Part shown: one piece after another, positions 1 to 6,636 of the stretch
Layout of the letters: every line of letters begins with the position of its first letter
Position numbering within the stretch: position 1 is the first letter of the stretch
Assembly: GCA_903879825.1 (NCBI GenBank)
Contig: CAIRND010000622.1
Location: forward strand, 1-11,477
Reading direction: 5' to 3'
Origin: an uncultured Geobacteraceae bacterium
GTDB lineage: Bacteria > Desulfobacterota > Desulfuromonadia > Geobacterales > Pseudopelobacteraceae
Length of the DNA stretch: 11,477 nucleotides
Position numbers and translations under genes: made by a program
Notes under the pieces: model-generated
Database searches by the model: none
Seen by the model: only the letters and a program-made list of their open reading frames with translations
Told to the model about the DNA's origin: nothing

Positions 1-125
1 ATGACCTCTTCACCTGACTGAACCATACCGGTTATCTCATATCCCATGCGGGTTAATGACTGTTTCAAGTATCGCGCAGCGATGCTTTCATCTTCCGCCA
101 AAAGTATTTTTACCTGTGTTGTCAT
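1..125 (-). CDS. Response regulator receiver domain, N-terminal fragment (cut by window edge)
   Basis: Reading leftwards from an ATG at 125, 41 codons are open to the window edge and give a protein beginning MTTQVKILLAEDESIAARYL. This is the first beta strand and acidic pocket (E11, D12) of a CheY-like receiver domain, followed by helix 1 and the usual second strand (ITGMVQSGEEV). The phosphoacceptor Asp and any output domain lie outside the window, so it cannot be told whether this is a stand-alone regulator, a DNA-binding regulator or the front of a hybrid kinase. A second in-frame ATG lies four codons upstream at 137, but the G-rich stretch just before 125 serves better as a ribosome binding site. 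It is separated from the upstream same-strand PEP-CTERM gene by a terminator, so it probably has its own promoter. Family call firm; function open. Confidence 0.85.
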   Translation of the reverse strand, partial: MTTQVKILLAEDESIAARYLKQSLTRMGYEITGMVQSGEEV

Positions 126-367
126 GGCGCCCCCCATTATCTGTTTAAGCATCTGCGACGATATTTGTTTGAACCCTGAAAAACAATATCCACGAAAATC
201 ACGAAAAACACGAACAATATCAGTTTGTTGCGTATCATCTTTGTATAGCAAATTTGGTGAATTACTGTATATCTGTACTACCGTGTTTTTTCGTGTCTTT
301 CGTGTATTTCGTGGACAAAAAAGTTTTTTTTGAACTGCGGTATCTGTGCCATGTGATTTTTCTAAAA
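126..367. other. Gene-free spacer between the response regulator and the PEP-CTERM gene
   Basis: No credible gene is present. A plus-strand open frame at 46-333 overlaps the antisense of the receiver domain, is rich in residues coded by the repeat arms, and has no family resemblance. The spacer contains the inverted repeat at 190-314 and a run of A then T near 317-330. The promoter of the leftward response regulator should be here, but no convincing -35/-10 pair was found. Confidence 0.6.
190..314. repeat. Inverted repeat with arms of tandem CACGAAA-like units
   Basis: The left arm (190-214) and right arm (290-314) are 25 bp each and match in inverted orientation at 22 of 25 positions, with a 75-bp spacer. 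Each arm is itself a short tandem array: the left reads CCACGAAAAT CACGAAAAA CACGAA, and the right is the complement, with units of CGTGT plus three to six pyrimidine-rich bases. One more CGTG unit lies just inside the right arm at 282-285. From general knowledge, repeats of this CACGAAA kind recur between genes in many environmental Gram-negative genomes. Whether this one is a mobile remnant, a bacterial interspersed palindrome or a structural element cannot be decided from one copy. Confidence 0.8.
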
Positions 368-395
368 AAACGGCGGGCTGTTTGACCCGCCGTTT
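368..395 (-). terminator. Intrinsic terminator of the PEP-CTERM gene
   Basis: A perfect 10-bp stem (368-377 with 386-395; AAACGGCGGG against CCCGCCGTTT) encloses an 8-nt loop. On the minus strand it is followed directly by a T run (complement of the A run at 364-370). It lies about 20 bp past the stop codon of the leftward PEP-CTERM gene. This is a textbook Rho-independent terminator. The A/T runs on both sides could give some two-way activity, but no plus-strand gene ends here. Confidence 0.92.
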
Positions 396-414
396 ACTAT
401 CTGGAGGACGATCA

Positions 415-966
415 TTATGCTACTGAAACTTTACGGCGTTTGCCCCAGAAGGCCAATCCACTCAGACCGGAACCGAGAAGCATGAGGGTACCTGGTTCCG
501 GATTCGGAATGGGAACATCATTTGGGGCGATGGGAGTGGTTCCAGGGGCGTCGTAGTTTGTATAATCAAGAGTGAGCGTCGAATTAATCAGATAGAGATA
601 AGGGTCACGCGGAGAGGTTACAGTCACATCGAGTAGCTGGCCATTATCCCAGTGTACGAAAAAGTCGGCAACATCTAACGTTGTCCATGACCAACTGCCG
701 CTAACGAGTGTCCCTAAAAAATGGTTCTCGACGAATACGTTACTCTGGCCATTTGATGAAAATGCGGAGATGTCAAGAGTCGCAGAATTTACGACATCGT
801 ACGGTACCTCAAAGTCTATTGGCGTTACGTGAGTCCAAGAGTACGAAGTTTGATTACGATCTAATACAGCATCCAGGGTTTTGGAATCAGTTACGATAGT
901 GGCATTCGCATTGGCCCCGATTGTCATAATGCTGATACATAGTGCTATTAATAGTAATTTTTTCAT
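415..966 (-). CDS. PEP-CTERM sorting domain-containing secreted protein
   Basis: This 183-aa protein has an N-terminal Sec signal (MKKLLLIALC start; likely cut after ANA at 18-20 or 20-22) and a C-terminal PEP-CTERM sorting signal. The signal consists of the motif NPEPGT (155-160), a Gly/Leu-rich hydrophobic segment (about 160-174) and a basic cluster KRRK (176-179). In this system the exosortase is expected to cut near the PEP motif in the inner membrane and hand the protein to the cell surface or extracellular matrix. The middle part (23-150) is rich in Ser, Thr, Asn, Asp and aromatic residues, has no cysteine in the mature form, and looks like a beta-rich extracellular domain; I recognise no named domain. 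The start is set by AGGAG (978-974) seven bases before the ATG. It is transcribed away from the exopolysaccharide operon and ends in its own terminator. Function beyond sorting is unknown. Confidence 0.93.
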   Translation of the reverse strand: MKKLLLIALCISIMTIGANANATIVTDSKTLDAVLDRNQTSYSWTHVTPIDFEVPYDVVNSATLDISAFSSNGQSNVFVENHFLGTLVSGSWSWTTLDVADFFVHWDNGQLLDVTVTSPRDPYLYLINSTLTLDYTNYDAPGTTPIAPNDVPIPNPEPGTLMLLGSGLSGLAFWGKRRKVSVA

Positions 967-1087
967 GATGTGTCTCCTTTCACTTTAGTTGTACACTTTT
1001 GATAGTTACTTACCTTGGCATCCGTAAACTTTGGTGCTACTTGCAACTAATTTTCGATAGATTCTCACCACCTTTCAATTAAAGTTT

Positions 1088-1118
1088 GGTTCTTGTGCTT
1101 GCTGCAAAAATGAGAACC
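1088..1118. repeat. Symmetric interrupted dyad (possible operator or hairpin)
   Basis: The layout is GGTTCT, 5 bases, TTGC, one base, GCAA, 5 bases, AGAACC, mirror-symmetric around position 1103. Both spacers are exactly five bases, so outer and inner arms share one centre. That is what a dimeric regulator site, or a stem with an internal loop, would look like. It lies about 120 bp upstream of the PEP-CTERM start codon. Function is inferred from symmetry only. Confidence 0.45.
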
Positions 1119-1225
1119 TGTAGCCACCGCACTAAATCCTATCCACTATCTGTTTTCATGCATCCACCTCTCTGTGTTACCGGATTATTTTTATTTGTAT
1201 CGACTGTTAGTCTTGGTGTTAGCAT

Positions 1226-1237
1226 TTGGCGTGCCAA
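1226..1237. repeat. 12-bp palindrome in the divergent region
   Basis: TTGGC-GT-GCCAA is a perfect 5-bp inverted repeat with a 2-bp centre, in AT-rich surroundings between the divergent genes. It could be a regulator half-site pair. The short length means chance is not excluded. Confidence 0.25.
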
Positions 1238-1460
1238 TTTATAACTATTTGATATATAAGGATAAATAAGCTTTTAATCATATGTGCTGACTGATAAATG
1301 TAAAGGGATCCGACACCGGAGATGGGCTTTTTTACAAACAGAGGCATTCATATTTTTTTTTGCGAGTTGTAATGTTCAATTAACACCAGTCATATTTTTT
1401 ACCATTATTTCCAGCCCCGTTGCTTCCTGCCTACGGGCAACTGTATGCCAGAGAACTCTA

Positions 1461-1466
1461 TATAAT
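1461..1466 (+). promoter_or_regulatory. TATAAT, possible -10 element
   Basis: A perfect TATAAT lies about 170 bp upstream of the operon start. The 16-18 bp upstream window (CAACTG/GCAACT) is a poor -35, so if used it would be a weak or activator-dependent sigma-70 promoter giving a long leader. Confidence 0.25.
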
Positions 1467-1538
1467 CTAACACGCTCTCCTAATGGGTTCATACGCTCAA
1501 CATACTGTATTAAAACATAAAATTAATCATAATCGACA

Positions 1539-1554
1539 TGGCACACTCTGTGTT
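1539..1554 (+). promoter_or_regulatory. Candidate sigma-54 promoter for the exopolysaccharide operon
   Basis: TGGCACACTCTGTGTT has a perfect -24 block (TGGCAC, GG at 1540-1541) and, after the required 10 bases, GT at 1552-1553 where GC is the consensus. Transcription would start near 1565, leaving a leader of about 65 nt. PEP-CTERM/XrtA loci are commonly paired with the PrsK/PrsR two-component system, whose regulator is of the sigma-54-dependent type, which makes the match plausible. The imperfect -12 block keeps confidence low. Confidence 0.35.
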
Positions 1555-1565
1555 AACTCTCCTAC

Positions 1566-1587
1566 TGTGACGATTGTTACGATCACA
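1566..1587. repeat. TGTGA-N12-TCACA inverted pair
   Basis: Five-bp arms TGTGA and TCACA flank a 12-bp spacer, at or just after the start point predicted from the sigma-54-like element. The arms resemble CRP half-sites, but CRP needs a 6-bp spacer, so a standard CRP site is not claimed. Confidence 0.2.
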
Positions 1588-1617
1588 AATTTGGTGTGGG
1601 TGCTTATTTAACAATTC

Positions 1618-1624
1618 AGGAGGG
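1618..1624 (+). promoter_or_regulatory. Ribosome binding site that sets the prsT start
   Basis: AGGAGGG lies seven bases before the GTG at 1632. It shows that translation starts there and not at the in-frame GTG at 1596, which would place the site inside the coding sequence and destroy the signal peptide. Confidence 0.85.
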
Positions 1625-1631
1625 AACCGCT

Positions 1632-4277
1632 GTGTACAAAAAAATTGTGATCCTGCTGTCAATCCTCGTCTTCAATTTTGGTTGCTCGGGCAAAACAAGC
1701 GAGGAACTGTATGCGGGTGGAGTTAAATTGCTGAAAGAAGGAAATACAACCGGTGCGATTGTTCTGTTCAGGAATGCCTTGGAGAAGGACCAGAACCATC
1801 TTGAGGCTCGTTATCAGTTGGCACGGGCATATGTAAAAGATGGGAAATACGAGATGGCAGAAAAAGAATTTCAGAAAGTAAAACGGCTGAATCCTTCTCA
1901 GGCGGGCATACAGCTGGAAATGGCACATCTCTACAACGGGCAGAGAAAACCGGATTTGGCTATCAGTCAGGCAGAGGAGTATTTGATGTCAAAACCTGAC
2001 TCGGTAGAGGCTCTTGAAACAATTGGTATCTCATATGAAATCAAAAAATTACCGCAGGTGGCTGAAACGTATTTTGTCAAAGCCCTGCAGAAAAACCCTG
2101 AAAACCTGACAGTCAAACTGGAACTGGCGGCACTCCACGTGCGGCAGGGAAAACCGGAACAGGCCAGGGTCTTACTTGATGATGTCATCAAGACCCATCC
2201 TCAAAATTCACGGGCAAATTATCTTTTGGCTGATTGTGAAATTGCGCTCGGTAAGAGAGAAGCTGCACTTGGAATCTATAAAAAACTGGGGGAAATTAAC
2301 AACTCGGATCCGGTTGCACTTTACAAAGCGGGACTTATTCATTTTGAAATGGGGCATGGTGTTGACGCAGAGACGATAGCAGGTGAACTAATCAAAAAGT
2401 ATCCCAAAAATGCGGAAGGATACCGTTTGAAAGGTATCATTTCCTATCATAAAAAAGATTTAGCAGAGGCTATTACCACGTTGCAAAATGCCAACAAAAT
2501 TCAGCCGACGGTGGTTGGTTACTATTATCTGGGGCTGAGTCTCTATGCCAAAGGAGATCTGGAAAGCGCCTTGAGTCAATTCAGGCAGATTATGGACCGG
2601 GCTCCCTCTTTCCATCAGGCACGGTTACTTACCGGAATGATTCTTCTTCAGCAAAAACGAGTTGATGACTCGATTTCAGAGCTGACTAAATTTGTTGAAG
2701 TTGTCGGTGAAAATCCACTGGGGCATAGCGTCCTTGGAAATGCGTATATGGCAAAGGGTCTGTATGAAGAAGGAATGAAAGAGCTTGATATAGCGACTAA
2801 GATAGATCCAAAACTGATCGATGCGTACCTTAAAAAGGGGATGTTTCACTTGAGTCAGGGTAAAAATGCTGAAGTTGAAGTAGATCTTAAAACGGCTATC
2901 AAAATTGCACCTGAGATACTCAATACCCGGTTGATTTTATCCTCCTTCTATGAACATCGAAATGATAGAGCCAAAGCACTTGCTACCCTTAATGAGGGAT
3001 TAGTGAACAAAAAGAGCGATTCCATACTTTATTACGCTATGGCAAGAATCAAATTTGCTGATAAAAAGCCCACCGAAGCAATTCAATATTTAAAAAAATC
3101 AAAAGAGAACAATCCCGGTGCTGTAGCCCCCTATTTTATTCTTGCGGGCTATTATGCCGGTATTAGTGACGCCGACAAGGCCTTAAACGAATACGCGGAG
3201 GTATTGAAGAAGGAACCCGGTAATGTGAAGGCGATGCTGCAGACGGCGGCGCTTCTGGATGTGATGAAGCGGGATAATGATGCGCATGCATGGTATCTCA
3301 AAGCCAAGGAAACCCGCGATCCTGCAGCGTATCTATCGTTGGCGCGTTATTACGAAAAAAAAGGTGATACGGAGAGGTCACTGGCACAACTTGTAGAGGC
3401 TGGTCAGTACATACCTCGATCTGCGGATATATTGGAACAGAAAGTACGACTGTATGTGAAAAAGGCGCAGTTTAAGGAGGCCCTTAAAACATGTGATGAT
3501 ATTGAAGCAATCATCCCGGGTCGTGCCGTGTCGGCGAGGGTTTCTGTGTACGTTGCTATGAAAAAAATGCCTGAAGCCATTAGGGAAGCTGGGCGGGCAA
3601 TTGCTTTACAACCTGACTCTTCGAACGGATACATGCTGCTGGCTTCACTTTATCAAGAGCAAAACAACGTGGCTCTTGCCATAGAGACACTAAAAAAAGC
3701 GCTCCAGCGTGAGGCCGATAATCCGCAAACGGCTCTTGTCCTTGCGGGACTGTACGCAAAGGCCGGCGCCTACGAACTGGCCAATAAAACCTGTGAAGAA
3801 CTCATAAAAAAACGATCCGGGTATGCACCGGCTTACCATGCATATGGGACAATTCTGGAGGCGAACGGGCATAAAAAGGAAGCGGTCAAAAAATATCGTG
3901 CCGCACTGGCACTCACCAATAACTATCCAGCGGCCCTTAATAATCTTGCCTATCTGCTACTTGATGGCTATGGGACGAAAGAAGAAGCACTCCGTCTCGC
4001 CGAAAACGCTATTAGCCTGGAGCCTGGAAATCCCGGCATCATGGACACCATCGGTTACGCACTCCTCAAGAATAATCGCCATCAGGAAGCGCGAAATTAT
4101 CTGGAAAAGGCCTTACTGCTCCTCCCGAACGATCCAACTATTAATTACCATCTCGCTCTCGTGCATAAGGTTACGGGAGATAAAAAACAGGCTGTTGAAC
4201 GACTGCAGATAGCCCTGCGTTCTGAAAATTTTACAGGGGTTCAGCAGGTAAGGAATCTTCTGGCGGAACTGAATTGA
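1632..4277 (+). CDS. prsT: XrtA/PEP-CTERM system TPR-repeat lipoprotein PrsT
   Basis: From the GTG at 1632 the protein is 881 aa, close to the usual PrsT length of about 900. It opens with a signal peptide (MYKKIVILLS, then ILVFNFGC) and a candidate lipidated Cys18. The next residues, Ser and Gly, would favour outer-membrane sorting. The lipobox is unusual, with Asn15 at -3 and Phe16 at -2. From about residue 22 to the end the chain is continuous tetratricopeptide repeats of about 34 aa, perhaps two dozen, with recurring pairs such as A-x-x-x-F-x-x-A-L and P-x-x-x-x-A. TPR superhelices bind protein partners, so a periplasmic scaffold linking inner-membrane synthesis and outer-membrane export is likely. 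It is the first gene of the operon; the next starts 43 bp on. Family assignment is by architecture and context; the precise role of PrsT is not known. Confidence 0.9.
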   Translation: MYKKIVILLSILVFNFGCSGKTSEELYAGGVKLLKEGNTTGAIVLFRNALEKDQNHLEARYQLARAYVKDGKYEMAEKEFQKVKRLNPSQAGIQLEMAHLYNGQRKPDLAISQAEEYLMSKPDSVEALETIGISYEIKKLPQVAETYFVKALQKNPENLTVKLELAALHVRQGKPEQARVLLDDVIKTHPQNSRANYLLADCEIALGKREAALGIYKKLGEINNSDPVALYKAGLIHFEMGHGVDAETIAGELIKKYPKNAEGYRLKGIISYHKKDLAEAITTLQNANKIQPTVVGYYYLGLSLYAKGDLESALSQFRQIMDRAPSFHQARLLTGMILLQQKRVDDSISELTKFVEVVGENPLGHSVLGNAYMAKGLYEEGMKELDIATKIDPKLIDAYLKKGMFHLSQGKNAEVEVDLKTAIKIAPEILNTRLILSSFYEHRNDRAKALATLNEGLVNKKSDSILYYAMARIKFADKKPTEAIQYLKKSKENNPGAVAPYFILAGYYAGISDADKALNEYAEVLKKEPGNVKAMLQTAALLDVMKRDNDAHAWYLKAKETRDPAAYLSLARYYEKKGDTERSLAQLVEAGQYIPRSADILEQKVRLYVKKAQFKEALKTCDDIEAIIPGRAVSARVSVYVAMKKMPEAIREAGRAIALQPDSSNGYMLLASLYQEQNNVALAIETLKKALQREADNPQTALVLAGLYAKAGAYELANKTCEELIKKRSGYAPAYHAYGTILEANGHKKEAVKKYRAALALTNNYPAALNNLAYLLLDGYGTKEEALRLAENAISLEPGNPGIMDTIGYALLKNNRHQEARNYLEKALLLLPNDPTINYHLALVHKVTGDKKQAVERLQIALRSENFTGVQQVRNLLAELN

Positions 4278-4320
4278 ATAGACTCATTGATTCTAACCAT
4301 TGTGATTGAGGAGCATTCAA

Positions 4321-5688
4321 ATGGAACAGAACAAGAGACTGATATTACTGGTTGTCGGCGACACCATGGCTGCTATTTTGGCCATACTGACAGTCATTTC
4401 CATCAAATATCTGAAAATTCCAGGTGCAGAAGATTTCTATTCGCTTGGAACCGTTAAGATAACCGTATTTATAACGATCATAGTTTTTCTGTCGTTTTTG
4501 GTTGAGATCTACAAAAACCATCACGAACTGGTAGCCAGAGATATTGCCGTTAAGATTGGGGCGTCACTTGGGGTCTCATGTTTTGTTTTCTCGTTATTGA
4601 CTTACTCGAAGGAATCTAAAGTATACGGTAGCGAATTTCTGGTGCCTACAATTGTAGTCTTTGGCCTCCTGCAGTTTATTTGTCACTCAACATACCGGAT
4701 TTATGTGAAATTTAAAGGTTTTGCCCGTCGGATAGTGATCCTGGGCGTCGGCGCCACAGCCGGGAACATGGGGGCACTCATTCCTGAATCTGATGAAAAC
4801 TATCTGCTCTCAGGTTACGTCAGATGTTCTGATGAATCATCAGTCGTACCTTCCGACTGGATTCTCGAAAACAGTAGGGGGATTTACGAAACTGTCATGC
4901 GAGAGAAGGCGGATAAGATAGTTGTTTCATTATCGGAACGACGAGGTGTGTTTCCGTTTCAGGAGGTTATGGCCTGCAAGCTCAACGGAGTTGACGTGAT
5001 GGACGCGCCGACCTTCTATGAACATGTTACCGGCAAGTTGTATCTGGAAGGCATTAACCCCAGCTGGATTATTTTTTCAGATGGTTTCAAGGTCAGTAGT
5101 GTACGTAAAACGCTTAAACGGGGGGTTGATATCTTCTGTGCCATTGTCGGCATCATCCTGACAATCCCGTTTCTGCCTTTGATAGCACTGGCGATCAAGT
5201 TTGACTCTGAAGGACCAATTTTCTATCGCCAGGAACGGGTTGGAGAACGGGAGAAAAACTTCTATCTCTACAAATTTCGAACTATGCGGGTAGATGCAGA
5301 AAGTGGTGTCGGGGCGGTATGGGCACAGAAGAATGACTCGCGTGTTACTCGATTAGGTGCTTTTTTACGCAAATGCCGCATTGATGAATTACCTCAGTTT
5401 TTTAATATTCTCTGCGGTGATATGAGCATGGTTGGTCCTCGCCCCGAGCGACCCGAGTTTGTCGAAAAACTGAAAAAAGATATTCATTATTACTCTGAGC
5501 GGCATTTTGTCAAACCGGGAGTCACCGGTTGGGCGCAGGTTCGATATCCATACGGAGCTTCTGTGGAAGATGCCATGGAAAAACTCAGGTTTGACCTTTA
5601 TTACATCAAAAACCTAACTCTGACCTTTGATTTTTTGATTATTCTTGAAACGATTCAAGTCGTTATTTTTAGAAAAGGGGCGAGGTAA
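4321..5688 (+). CDS. Polyprenyl-phosphate hexose-1-phosphate transferase (PEP-CTERM-associated initiating sugar transferase)
   Basis: 455 aa from the ATG at 4321, preceded by GAGGAG with a seven-base gap; an in-frame TTG at 4306 is rejected because it overlaps this site. The N-terminal half has four membrane segments (about 6-25, 44-64, 77-95, 105-127) and a Rossmann-like domain with GVGATAGNMG (142-151). A fifth hydrophobic helix (268-292) leads into the catalytic domain, with FYRQERVGER (301-310), YKFRTMRVDAES (317-328), the Asp-Glu pair in RIDELPQFFN (D355, E356), GDMSMVGPRPERPEF (366-380) and KPGVTGWAQVRY (398-409). These are the hallmarks of the WbaP/CpsE/EpsB family, which moves a sugar-1-phosphate from a UDP-sugar to undecaprenyl phosphate at the inner membrane. 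This is the committed first step of the polymer. The sugar used (glucose, galactose or an N-acetyl sugar) cannot be told from sequence. Confidence 0.93.
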   Translation: MEQNKRLILLVVGDTMAAILAILTVISIKYLKIPGAEDFYSLGTVKITVFITIIVFLSFLVEIYKNHHELVARDIAVKIGASLGVSCFVFSLLTYSKESKVYGSEFLVPTIVVFGLLQFICHSTYRIYVKFKGFARRIVILGVGATAGNMGALIPESDENYLLSGYVRCSDESSVVPSDWILENSRGIYETVMREKADKIVVSLSERRGVFPFQEVMACKLNGVDVMDAPTFYEHVTGKLYLEGINPSWIIFSDGFKVSSVRKTLKRGVDIFCAIVGIILTIPFLPLIALAIKFDSEGPIFYRQERVGEREKNFYLYKFRTMRVDAESGVGAVWAQKNDSRVTRLGAFLRKCRIDELPQFFNILCGDMSMVGPRPERPEFVEKLKKDIHYYSERHFVKPGVTGWAQVRYPYGASVEDAMEKLRFDLYYIKNLTLTFDFLIILETIQVVIFRKGAR

Positions 5689-5740
5689 GCCTACACATTC
5701 CAAAGCAACTGATAGCGATTTGATAATTAAGGAGATGACT

Positions 5741-6544
5741 ATGAAAAAATGGCTGATGATATTTTTACTTGGCTTACTGGTGCTTCCTTCACCGTCTCAG
5801 GCGGGAGATTACGTCATTGGTGAAGGAGACGTTTTAGAAATCTATGTGTGGGGCGTCAAGGAACTGAATGTCTCTGCCAAGGTTCGTCCGGACGGGAAAA
5901 TAACCATTCCCGGAGTCGGAGATGTCAAAGCCTCTGGTTTTACACCACCGGGATTGCAAAAGTCGCTGGGTGAAAAGCTCAAAGAGTTGGTTCGAAATCC
6001 TAATGTTACGGTGACGGTCAAAGAGATGACTAACAGTAAGGTCTATATTTTCGGCGGGGGGGTCAAATCGGCGGCGTACGATCTCAATCGCAGCACAACG
6101 CTTTTACAATTGCTATGCAACCTTGGTGATGTCCAAAACGCCGATCTCAGAAAAGCACACGTTTTTAGGAATGGAAAAATAATCAAGGCAGGTTTTTACA
6201 CACTGTTTATTGGTGGTGATACTAGTGAGGATATGGCCATAGAATCAAACGACTCCATCTATATACCGCTCCTCACAGACAAAAGCATCTATGTTCTGGG
6301 GGCCGTCACTACACCAAAATTTATTGAATACCGGGATGGAATAACCGTAATGCAGGCGGTTCTTGAGGCAGGTGGGTTCACCAAGTTCGCCAAGCAGAAC
6401 GATACCATTATTCTGCGTAAGGAAGGTGACAAAGAGACCATCATACCGGTTAAAGCAAAGGACATATTGAGTGATGGAGATTTGAGCCAAAATTATAAAT
6501 TAAAGCCGAATGATTACGTCATGGTTAAAGAAGGGTTGTTTTGA
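5741..6544 (+). CDS. Polysaccharide export protein (Poly_export/SLBB), XrtA system
   Basis: 267 aa from the ATG at 5741. AAGGAG at 5729-5734 fits this start with six bases between and rules out the ATG at 5735. A Sec signal peptide ends at SQA (19-21). The Poly_export domain follows directly: YVIGEGDVLEIYVWG (24-38), VRPDGKITIPGVGDV (48-62) and VRNPNVTVTV (84-93). Two SLBB-like segments come next (about 99-178 and 182-264). The family, which includes Wza, forms the periplasmic/outer-membrane channel for exopolysaccharide. Unlike Wza, there is no lipobox cysteine; the only Cys is at 126. The protein also lacks an obvious C-terminal outer-membrane helix, so the outer-membrane pore may be supplied by another protein, such as the beta-barrel at the end of this operon. 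The gap to the previous gene is 52 bp. Confidence 0.92.
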   Translation: MKKWLMIFLLGLLVLPSPSQAGDYVIGEGDVLEIYVWGVKELNVSAKVRPDGKITIPGVGDVKASGFTPPGLQKSLGEKLKELVRNPNVTVTVKEMTNSKVYIFGGGVKSAAYDLNRSTTLLQLLCNLGDVQNADLRKAHVFRNGKIIKAGFYTLFIGGDTSEDMAIESNDSIYIPLLTDKSIYVLGAVTTPKFIEYRDGITVMQAVLEAGGFTKFAKQNDTIILRKEGDKETIIPVKAKDILSDGDLSQNYKLKPNDYVMVKEGLF

Positions 6545-6636
6545 AAAGCATCCTCTCACATCTCCACCTTTAGGAAGATCAAGGGGGACATCTTTTCCGA
6601 GTAATTTGCAAAACAAAATAAATCGTGAGGTGCCAT
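6545..6636 (+). other. Intergenic gap between the export and chain-length genes
   Basis: One of the two longest gaps in the operon (92 bp). It has only a weak 5-bp stem (AAGAT/ATCTT near 6574-6593) before TTTT, too poor to call a terminator. GAGG at 6627-6630 sets the next start. Confidence 0.4.

Larger units (their letters stand above)
967..1631. other. Divergent gene-free control region
   Basis: About 0.67 kb of AT-rich DNA lies between the leftward PEP-CTERM gene and the rightward operon and must hold both promoters. Seen in it: a symmetric dyad at 1088-1118, a 12-bp palindrome TTGGCGTGCCAA at 1226-1237, a TATAAT at 1461-1466, a sigma-54-like element at 1539-1554, a TGTGA/TCACA pair at 1566-1587, and a strong ribosome binding site at 1618-1624. 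A 78-codon open frame at 1284-1520 lacks a ribosome binding site and any family likeness, and is not called. No riboswitch core or tRNA was recognised. Confidence 0.6.

Noticed and set aside
190..314. CRISPR array
   Set aside because: The units are 8-10 bp and directly adjacent, with a single inverted partner, no regular spacers and no cas genes.
46..333. 95-codon plus-strand open frame
   Set aside because: It overlaps the antisense of the receiver domain, and its C-terminal part is only the translation of the CACGAAA-type repeat (FFRVFRVFRG).
1104..1118. Sigma-54-like element for the PEP-CTERM gene on the minus strand
   Set aside because: GG and GC are separated by 11 bases instead of 10, and the match is explained by the dyad at 1088-1118.
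1284..1520. 78-codon plus-strand open frame in the divergent region
   Set aside because: It starts with GTG without a ribosome binding site, has low-complexity Phe-rich stretches and Cys/Arg-rich composition, and fits no family. The region looks regulatory.
1170..1555. 10-bp direct repeat CTCTGTGTTA at 1170-1179 and 1546-1555
   Set aside because: One shared 10-mer in a region of this length and AT-rich composition is not far from chance, and no third copy was seen.
1566..1587. CRP-type site
   Set aside because: The TGTGA and TCACA arms are 12 bp apart; a CRP site needs 6 bp.
6570..6597. Internal terminator between the export and chain-length genes
   Set aside because: The stem is only about 5 bp, AT-rich and with a large loop. 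The gene order of the locus argues for read-through.
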